Shown: piece after piece, positions 1 through 4,524 of the stretch
How the letters are laid out: each line of letters begins with the position of its first letter
Position numbering within the stretch: position 1 is the stretch's first letter
Assembly: GCA_900757495.1 (NCBI GenBank)
Contig: CAAENX010000009.1
Location: 1-7,645, forward strand
Direction: 5' to 3'
From: an uncultured Collinsella sp.
Lineage (GTDB): Bacteria > Actinomycetota > Coriobacteriia > Coriobacteriales > Coriobacteriaceae
Length of the DNA stretch: 7,645 nucleotides
Program-made: the position numbers and the translations under genes
The notes under the pieces: generated by a model
The model's database searches: none
Told to the model about the DNA's origin: nothing
What the model saw: the letters and a program-made list of their open reading frames with translations, nothing else

Positions 1-70
1 GGCCAGCCCGTGGGAGGCCAGGGCGCCGCTGACCGGTGGACGGCACCGAGCCGTCATCGAGATTGAAGAA

Positions 71-101
71 GGGGGAGGCCTCGCGGCCTCCCCCTTTTTT
101 T
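71..101 (+). terminator. Rho-independent terminator of an upstream plus-strand gene
   Basis: A perfect 10-base-pair stem (GGGGGAGGCC at 71-80 and GGCCTCCCCC at 85-94) closes a TCGC loop and runs into seven T residues (95-101). The purines just before the stem (GAAGAA) can extend pairing with the T tract. It faces plus, so it should end transcription of a gene to the left of the window. The first 66 bases may hold the tail of that gene, with one frame stopping at 64-66, but too little remains to identify it. Nothing else recognisable lies in 1-168. Confidence 0.9.
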
Positions 102-168
102 GCGTTAACACTTCAAAATAAAGTCGCATTTCACCTGTAACCCGGTTGGACTTACGGGTGATGAGCTT

Positions 169-636
169 TTATTTAAAGACAATACATCGAATCACAAGGG
201 CAACTGCTATGACCACAATGATCAAAAGCAGAATTGTCAGTCGATGTTGCTTACGTCGTTTGCTTGACGAAACGAAGATTGATTTTCCCTGTTTTGGCGT
301 CTCGAGATAACGAGCCGAATGCGTTAAGGTTTGCTTAGGTCGAGGACCTCTTTGGTGTCGAGTTTTGGTCGTTTTCGTCGGGACGTCATTGATCGCGCTG
401 TTTTTTGATAACGGTGCATCTTTCAGATATACGGGATCGCTCGATGCTACGCCCATATGCTTACGTCCCGTCTGGGCATCCTCGAGCGTTTGATATCGAT
501 TTCTCGTAACATACTCGGGCTCTGCATCATTAATGGGCTCTTGCGAGATGTGGGGGCGATGGAACCGTGGCGGCTGCGCGGAAGTATCTTCCCCCTGCGT
601 CGGCATAAACATATTGTTCTGGTTTTGGTCGTCCAT
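169..636 (-). CDS. Hypothetical protein with disordered polar body and C-terminal transmembrane anchor
   Basis: I do not recognise this 155-residue protein. Residues 1 to about 125 are rich in Asn, Gln, Asp, Thr, Pro, Arg and Lys, with no obvious fold, and look largely disordered. The first 45 residues lean acidic and residues 85-132 are strongly basic. Residues 133-149 (LTILLLIIVVIAVALVI) form one hydrophobic helix, preceded by the basic cluster KRRKQHR (126-132) and followed by only a few residues. By the positive-inside rule the long N-terminal part should face the cytoplasm, like a tail-anchored protein. There is no signal peptide. The start is ATG at 634-636, with AAAGGG four bases upstream, which is a slightly short spacing. 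It diverges from hsp20. Its base composition is visibly more AT-rich than that of tilS and ftsH, which could mean fast evolution or transfer. No function can be assigned. It could be a short membrane-linked regulatory or scaffold protein, but that is a guess. Confidence 0.72.
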   Translation of the reverse strand: MDDQNQNNMFMPTQGEDTSAQPPRFHRPHISQEPINDAEPEYVTRNRYQTLEDAQTGRKHMGVASSDPVYLKDAPLSKNSAINDVPTKTTKTRHQRGPRPKQTLTHSARYLETPKQGKSIFVSSSKRRKQHRLTILLLIIVVIAVALVIRCIVFK

Positions 637-675
637 GATGCCCTTTAACTCGTTTCCAACAACGTATACGCGCTC

Positions 676-681
676 ATTGTA
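676..681 (-). promoter_or_regulatory. Possible -10 element for the minus-strand membrane protein gene
   Basis: Read on the minus strand, TACAAT lies about 40 bases before the start codon at 636 and matches the TANNNT pattern of sigma-70-type -10 boxes. No convincing -35 box is seen at the usual distance. A second option further upstream is TTGAAC (730-735) and TATGTC (706-711) separated by 18 bases. Either is only a candidate. Confidence 0.25.
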
Positions 682-756
682 AGCCCCTTGTTATTTGTAG
701 CTGGGGACATACTCGGTATTTAAGCTCTGGTTCAAAGAACCTTAACCTTCCTAAAA

Positions 757-777
757 CCTGAGTCATAAGCACTTAGA
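757..777. promoter_or_regulatory. HAIR-like (HspR operator-like) imperfect inverted repeat
   Basis: CCTGAGT (757-763), a seven-base spacer, and ACTTAGA (771-777) resemble the actinobacterial HspR operator HAIR, consensus CTTGAGT-N7-ACTCAAG. The spacer length is exact, and by my count 6 of 7 left and 4 of 7 right positions match. A further half-site-like ACTCAAA lies at 795-801. The location upstream of an hsp20 gene fits an HspR target, but the right arm is degenerate and no hspR gene is in the window. Confidence 0.3.
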
Positions 778-786
778 TATGCTTAT
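765..786. repeat. Perfect 7-bp inverted repeat ATAAGCA-N8-TGCTTAT upstream of hsp20
   Basis: ATAAGCA (765-771) and TGCTTAT (780-786) are exact reverse complements around an eight-base spacer. An outer pair, TGAGTC (759-764) and GACTCA (794-799), flanks them, although the outer arms are not equidistant from the centre. The dyad has the size of a dimeric repressor site and overlaps the HAIR-like element. A direct repeat of TATAGT (784-789 and 808-813) lies beside it and could supply -10 boxes for hsp20. No regulator is identified. Confidence 0.4.
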
Positions 787-807
787 AGTAGTGGACTCAA
801 AAAACTT

Positions 808-813
808 TATAGT
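808..813 (+). promoter_or_regulatory. Candidate -10 box for hsp20
   Basis: TATAGT differs from TATAAT at one position and lies about 100 bases before the hsp20 start. The ACTCAAA half-site (795-801) sits just upstream, where a repressor could block polymerase. No clear -35 box is visible, and TATATA runs at 819-824 and 842-847 are rival candidates, so the transcription start is uncertain. Confidence 0.25.
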
Positions 814-900
814 CGATGTATATATGAGCACCGGGTGGGCATATATAAGAGCGTCAAAAGAAGTCCCAGTCACCTAGAAGATGACTCGGCAGTCCTATAA

Positions 901-905
901 AGGAG
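901..905 (+). promoter_or_regulatory. Ribosome binding site that fixes the hsp20 start
   Basis: AGGAG lies eight bases before ATG at 914. An in-frame ATG at 881 has no comparable site, and its eleven extra residues (MTRQSYKGVVN) do not look like an Hsp20 N-terminus, so 914 is the better start. Confidence 0.85.
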
Positions 906-913
906 TGGTAAAC

Positions 914-1345
914 ATGGCAAGCATGGTTCCTTATCGTTCGGTTTTTGGCGTTCGTCCCTCTGCAAGCTCGCTGTTCGATCTGTTTGATGATATGAGCGAC
1001 CTGGCGAACAACTCGATTGCCTCTAAGGCGTTCCCCGTTGACGTTGAGGATAAGGGCGATGGCTATGAGGTCAAGGCTTATCTGACCGGCGTCGCCAAGG
1101 ACGATATCGATGTCGAGCTTAATGAGGGCCGTCTGTCCATTAGCGTGAATGTCGAGGAAGACGAGGAGAACGAGGGCAAGAACTTCCTGCAGAAGGAGTT
1201 CAGCTCGTACAGCGCGACCCGTGGCGTGTATCTTAAGGACGCATCGAGCGAGGGCCTCTCGGCTAAGTACGCTGACGGCATCCTGACCGTTACGGTTCCC
1301 AAGATCGTCGAGAAGAAGAACGTTACGAAGATCTCCATCGACTAA
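914..1345 (+). CDS. Small heat-shock protein, Hsp20/alpha-crystallin family
   Basis: This 143-residue protein belongs to the ATP-independent holdase chaperones, which form oligomers in the cytoplasm and bind unfolding proteins until DnaK or other machines refold them. Residues 1-38 form a short N-terminal arm (MASMVPYRSVFG, then FDLFDDM). The alpha-crystallin domain runs from about 39 (FPVDVED) to 130 and ends in the family signature AKYADGILTVTVPK (117-130). An I-x-I motif for oligomer contacts lies at 140-142 (ISI) near the C-terminus. The length is normal for bacterial Hsp20. The linker at 80-89 is unusually acidic (VEEDEENEGK). The gene stands alone between an AT-rich divergent control region and a bidirectional terminator. 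Heat-shock control is likely by family and is hinted at by operator-like repeats upstream, but this is not shown. The family assignment is firm; the exact paralogue name is not. Confidence 0.96.
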   Translation: MASMVPYRSVFGVRPSASSLFDLFDDMSDLANNSIASKAFPVDVEDKGDGYEVKAYLTGVAKDDIDVELNEGRLSISVNVEEDEENEGKNFLQKEFSSYSATRGVYLKDASSEGLSAKYADGILTVTVPKIVEKKNVTKISID

Positions 1346-1378
1346 CTTCGTTGGTGTTCTGCGCTATTAAAAGATAAC

Positions 1379-1412
1379 AAAAGGGGCTGGGAAGCGATTC
1401 CCGGCCCCTTTT
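1379..1412. terminator. Bidirectional rho-independent terminator between hsp20 and the MBL-fold gene
   Basis: AAAAGGGGC (1379-1387) pairs with GCCCCTTTT (1404-1412). The inner arms GGGAA (1389-1393) and TTCCC (1398-1402) extend the stem through a T-G wobble around a GCGA loop. The plus strand ends in TTTT, and the minus strand in TTTTGTTATC, so it can serve hsp20 on the left and the convergent gene ending at 1428 on the right. Confidence 0.9.
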
Positions 1413-1427
1413 GCTGTCTAGGACAGT

Positions 1428-2237
1428 CTATTGAATGGTTGCTGGCCGATGCTGGCTTGCGGGGCGTATCGAGAGTTTTCGCGATCCTTGGAGAAGGGTG
1501 GCGGAGCTGCCGACCTCGTCATCCAAGGTTGCGGCTAGAGCTTTGGCATAGCTTTTGACGGTAAGGCTCGGGCGATTATTATCTTGGCTGATATGCATGG
1601 CAATGAGCTGTTCGGTGCGATCGGTAACGAGTTCGCGCGCGGCTTCGGCGGCTTGGTCGTTGGAGAGGTGCCCCCTTGCAGACAGGATGCGCTCCTGAAG
1701 AAAGCGGGGATATTCTCCCTCGCGCAGCATGGTCACATCGTGGTTGCTTTCGAGCGCGAGGACTCGACAGTCTTTGAGGATGCCTATGGCCTTGCTCGAT
1801 AACTCTCCGGTGTCGGTGGCAAACCCAATGGAATCATCGAGAGCATTAAATCGATAGCCGACAGGATTGATGACATCGTGTGATGTTGAGTAGGTTTGCA
1901 CGTGGATGCCGGCTATGGATAGGGTGTCACCGGGATCGAACTCCTCGACAGACAGATACGAAAGATTTTCTTTGCTCGAAAGTGTGCCCCTGCTGGCATA
2001 GAGGGGGCCGTGCCAGTGCTTGCACCAGACATCGAGACCTTTGATGTGGTCGCTGTGCTCATGAGTGATGAGAAGAGCCGAGACGTTGACTGCCGAGAGC
2101 CCCAGTTCTGCCATGCGCTTTAATGTCTCGCGGCGAGAAAGACCGTCGTCAATCATGATGAGCCCTCGGGGGCCTTCGATGAGCGCGCAGTTGCCTTTTG
2201 AGCCGCTGCCAAGGATATGAAGGTGCAGACGAGACAT
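1428..2237 (-). CDS. MBL-fold metallohydrolase, YycJ/WalJ type
   Basis: This 269-residue protein has the metallo-beta-lactamase fold and matches the YycJ/WalJ group, cytoplasmic proteins usually 260-270 residues long, encoded near walRK in Firmicutes and linked there to DNA repair or cell-wall control. The N-terminus LHILGSGSKGNC (6-17) is typical. The metal-binding motif HEHSDH is at 59-64. Further likely ligands or family motifs are SHD (119-121), ATDTGEL (140-146), ESNHD (163-167), RGHLSN (188-193) and MHIS (214-217). All expected catalytic positions appear intact. The start at 2237 was chosen because the protein then begins MSRLHLHILGSG, like its relatives. An upstream in-frame ATG at 2318 would add 27 unrelated residues antisense to the start of tilS. 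The ribosome binding site before 2237 is weak (GGA within TTTGGAATATT). It diverges from tilS across 48 bases. A phosphodiesterase or nuclease activity is inferred from the family only. Confidence 0.92.
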   Translation of the reverse strand: MSRLHLHILGSGSKGNCALIEGPRGLIMIDDGLSRRETLKRMAELGLSAVNVSALLITHEHSDHIKGLDVWCKHWHGPLYASRGTLSSKENLSYLSVEEFDPGDTLSIAGIHVQTYSTSHDVINPVGYRFNALDDSIGFATDTGELSSKAIGILKDCRVLALESNHDVTMLREGEYPRFLQERILSARGHLSNDQAAEAARELVTDRTEQLIAMHISQDNNRPSLTVKSYAKALAATLDDEVGSSATLLQGSRKLSIRPASQHRPATIQ

Positions 2238-2251
2238 AATATTCCAAAGGA

Positions 2252-2257
2252 TACAAT
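2252..2257 (+). promoter_or_regulatory. Candidate -10 box for tilS in the 48-base divergent gap
   Basis: TACAAT lies 28 bases before the tilS start codon and fits the TANNNT pattern. The -35 zone would fall inside the start of the divergent metallohydrolase gene, where no TTGACA-like box is seen. If it is used, the leader is only about 20 bases, just enough for the ribosome binding site. Confidence 0.3.
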
Positions 2258-2285
2258 GGGTGCGAACGAATAGAGGAGGAAGCAA

Positions 2286-3827
2286 ATGCCAACGGTATCT
2301 CAGCATTATGGACACCATGCTGCATCGTGGGCTGATGATAGGGCCCTGGCAACGCGGCAGACGGCTGCCCCCGTGGTGCTCATGGTATCAGGTGGTGCGG
2401 ACTCGACGGCATTGCTCCTTATGGCATGCACATCAAAGTTGGATATTCTGGATGGGCGTGGTGTGGCCCCCATCGCGCGCGAGCGACTGCACGTGCTGCA
2501 TGTGAACCATCATCTGCGCGGCGAGGCATCCGATGGCGACGAGGCCTTTGTGCGCGGCCTATGCGCACAATATGGCTTGCCGCTGTGTGTCGAGCATGCC
2601 TATTTTGATGATGAATCGGGCAATATCGAGGCGGCTGCCCGCGAGGTGCGCTATGCCGCGGCGCGGAGGTATGTTCGCGAGCTCTGCGCCCAGACGGGGG
2701 CACCGCGAACGGCGGCTCGTATCTGCACTGCGCACACGTCTTCGGATCGCGCTGAAACGTTTTTGATGAACGCGATTAAGGGTTCGGGGCCCGCTGGCCT
2801 ATCGAGCATTCCTCGCCGGAGGAATATCGTGGTGCGTCCCCTGCTCGACCTGACTCATGATGAGCTCGTGGGCTATTTGCAGGTGCATGGTCAGCCGTGG
2901 CGAGAGGACGAGAGCAACGAGGACGTGTCGTACTTGCGTAACTATGTGCGCCATCGAGTGATGCCGGTGGTGGCGCAGCGCAACGCGAGTGTCTGTAAGA
3001 CGATTGGCGCCGCCTGCGAGATCTTGGGCGATGAGGACGCCTTTCTTTCCCAGCTTTCCGCACAGGCGTTTCGAAGCTGCCTGCGTAAGGAGGCGGCGGG
3101 TGCACTGGTTCTTGACGCTCGCCGACTGGCCGCGGCCGAGGTGGTGATTGCTCGGCGCATGGTGCGACTGGCAATTAAGCGTATCGACCCCGACGCTCGC
3201 CCGGAGATGCGGCATGTGGAGCGCGTGCTCGCCTGTGTCGCCGAAGGCTCGGGTTCGGTCACGCTGCCGGCGGGAATCGATGCGCGCGTGGAGTTTGGCA
3301 TGCTGTCATTCAAGGCTCCGGCGGCGCGCGAGGGGTTAGTTGCCGATTGGGTCACCATTCCCGGTCGATTGCCGCTGGGGGCGGGCCGCGTTCTGGTGGC
3401 AGAGCCGATGGCCGTCGAGCCGGGGTGTGATATTGTGCGCCGTGCCCGCGAACTCGCGGGTGCCGGAGGGGCGGCCGCGATGGTGGATGCTGCGACGCTG
3501 GGCTTTGCCGATCGCGATAGCGAACGGATGCTCGCCGGCTCGTGCGGGGAGATTCCCGCCGAGGCGCGTTTGGCGCGTCTGTGGGTAGACGGTCCCGCGC
3601 CGGGGGATGTGATGTGTCCGTTGGGCATGAGTGGGCGAAGTAAGAAGGTATCCGACCTGCTCAACGAGGCTCGTATTCCCGTTTCTGAGCGCGCAGGCGT
3701 TCCTGTGGTGAGAACGGCTCCGGGAGGTGCCGTGGTATGGGTCGCAGGCGTTCGCACGGACGAGCGTTTTAAATGCACGGCCGCAACGCGGGTGGCATAT
3801 CTGCTTCGTGTGGTCGATGCGGAGTAG
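2286..3827 (+). CDS. tilS: tRNA(Ile)-lysidine synthetase
   Basis: TilS uses ATP and lysine to convert cytidine 34 of the CAU-anticodon tRNA-Ile to lysidine, so that it reads AUA and is charged with isoleucine; it is generally essential. The 513-residue protein has the N-type ATP-pyrophosphatase P-loop SGGADS at 35-40. Family motifs follow in order: HVNHHLR (72-78), NIEAAAREVRY (113-123), TAHTSSDRAETFLM (148-161), GSGPAGLSSIP (166-176), RPLL (184-187), and DESN then RNYVRH (208-223). A middle helical domain spans roughly 225-330. The C-terminal tRNA-binding domain is recognisable from about 431, with PGDVMCPLG (439-447), KKVSDLLNEARIP (453-465) and the final strands to 513. The protein is longer than many homologues because residues 330-430 form an extended, poorly conserved linker region rich in Ala, Gly and Arg. 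A strong AGGAGGA (2274-2280) lies five bases before the ATG. It heads the tilS-hpt-ftsH cluster. Confidence 0.96.
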   Translation: MPTVSQHYGHHAASWADDRALATRQTAAPVVLMVSGGADSTALLLMACTSKLDILDGRGVAPIARERLHVLHVNHHLRGEASDGDEAFVRGLCAQYGLPLCVEHAYFDDESGNIEAAAREVRYAAARRYVRELCAQTGAPRTAARICTAHTSSDRAETFLMNAIKGSGPAGLSSIPRRRNIVVRPLLDLTHDELVGYLQVHGQPWREDESNEDVSYLRNYVRHRVMPVVAQRNASVCKTIGAACEILGDEDAFLSQLSAQAFRSCLRKEAAGALVLDARRLAAAEVVIARRMVRLAIKRIDPDARPEMRHVERVLACVAEGSGSVTLPAGIDARVEFGMLSFKAPAAREGLVADWVTIPGRLPLGAGRVLVAEPMAVEPGCDIVRRARELAGAGGAAAMVDAATLGFADRDSERMLAGSCGEIPAEARLARLWVDGPAPGDVMCPLGMSGRSKKVSDLLNEARIPVSERAGVPVVRTAPGGAVVWVAGVRTDERFKCTAATRVAYLLRVVDAE

Positions 3828-3888
3828 CGTCCCACGCCAGCTATTCTGTGCGACGTTGACGGTATTCCCGCGCTGATGGCGTACGGGC

Positions 3889-3918
3889 TGGAAAATATAC
3901 CCCGTGCGCTGCTAGAAT
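3889..3918 (+). promoter_or_regulatory. Candidate promoter for hpt-ftsH
   Basis: TGGAAA (3889-3894) and TAGAAT (3913-3918) are 18 bases apart and each differ from the sigma-70 consensus by one or two positions. They lie in the 147-base gap between tilS and hpt, which has no terminator, so hpt-ftsH may be read both from here and from the tilS promoter. A TTGACG at 3856-3861 has no good -10 partner. Confidence 0.4.
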
Positions 3919-3974
3919 GTGAAGTTCGCGTCCATACGGCGGTGTGTGGGCGATAAGCACAAGAAAGGGTTGTC

Positions 3975-4523
3975 ATGGCTTCTCAACATCCGGATATCGA
4001 GAAGGTTCTGTTTACGCAGGAGGATATCGACGGTATCGTCTCTCGCCTAGGCGAGCAGATTACTCGCGACTACGCGGGTAAGGATCTGGTGCTGATTGCG
4101 GTCCTGCGCGGCGCCGTGGTCTTTATGGGCGACCTGATGCGCAAGATCGAGCTGCCGACCAACATCGATTTCATGGCTGTTTCGAGCTATGGCGACGGTG
4201 TGAAGTCCTCGGGTATCGTGCGTATCATTAAGGACCTGGATATCGACATCCGCGGTCGCGACGTGCTGATCGTCGAGGACATTCTGGACTCGGGCCTGAC
4301 GCTCAAGTACCTGATGAAGAACCTCGAGAGCCGCAAGCCCGCTTCTCTGGAGGTTGCCGCCTTCCTGTGGAAGGACGTTGAGGACCGTACCTCGGCCGTC
4401 ACGCCCAAGTATGTTGGAACCCATTGCCCCGATGCCTTTGTGGTGGGCTACGGCCTCGACTATGCCGAGCGCTATCGCAACCTTCCGTATCTGGGCATTT
4501 TGAAACCGGAGGTTTATTCGTAA
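3975..4523 (+). CDS. hpt: Hypoxanthine phosphoribosyltransferase
   Basis: This 182-residue cytoplasmic enzyme of purine salvage joins hypoxanthine or guanine to PRPP, giving IMP or GMP and pyrophosphate. The PRPP-binding signature VLIVEDILDSGLT is at 97-109, with its paired acidic residues E101 and D102. The VLRGA segment that forms the short PRPP/pyrophosphate loop is at 43-47, the flexible loop with SYGDGVKSSG at 71-80, and the purine-binding end FVVGYGLDYAERYRNLPYLG at 155-174. Length and motif order are those of bacterial Hpt, with nothing missing. AAAGGG (3964-3969) lies five bases before the ATG. It sits between tilS and ftsH as in many bacteria, and its stop codon is one base from the ftsH start. 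Preference for hypoxanthine over guanine cannot be settled by reading. Confidence 0.96.
   Translation: MASQHPDIEKVLFTQEDIDGIVSRLGEQITRDYAGKDLVLIAVLRGAVVFMGDLMRKIELPTNIDFMAVSSYGDGVKSSGIVRIIKDLDIDIRGRDVLIVEDILDSGLTLKYLMKNLESRKPASLEVAAFLWKDVEDRTSAVTPKYVGTHCPDAFVVGYGLDYAERYRNLPYLGILKPEVYS
4508..4512 (+). promoter_or_regulatory. Ribosome binding site for ftsH inside the end of hpt
   Basis: GGAGG lies within the last codons of hpt, twelve bases before the ftsH ATG at 4525, longer than the usual five to nine. Because the hpt stop TAA (4521-4523) is one base from that ATG, ribosomes ending hpt could restart directly, so translational coupling is likely. Confidence 0.6.
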
Positions 4524-4524
4524 G

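Noticed and set aside
1..66. A C-terminal fragment of an upstream gene (frame stopping at 64-66)
   Set aside because: Only about 21 codons are visible with no recognisable motif, and another frame stops at 30-32, so neither gene nor frame can be supported.
132..160. A hairpin CACCTGTAA / TTACGGGTG that might terminate the minus-strand membrane protein gene
   Set aside because: On the minus strand the stem contains a C-A mismatch, the loop is 11 bases, and only a broken T-rich run follows, so it is too weak to call a terminator.
881..913. An earlier ATG for hsp20 adding eleven residues
   Set aside because: There is no good ribosome binding site before 881, whereas AGGAG sits at the right distance from 914, and the extra residues do not resemble Hsp20 proteins.
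2238..2318. A longer start for the MBL-fold protein
   Set aside because: The 27 extra residues are antisense to the start and ribosome binding site of tilS and precede the conserved family N-terminus.
2942..3976. A 344-codon open frame antisense to tilS
   Set aside because: The predicted product is low-complexity Ser/Arg/Ala/Thr without motifs, and tilS is clearly the real gene there.
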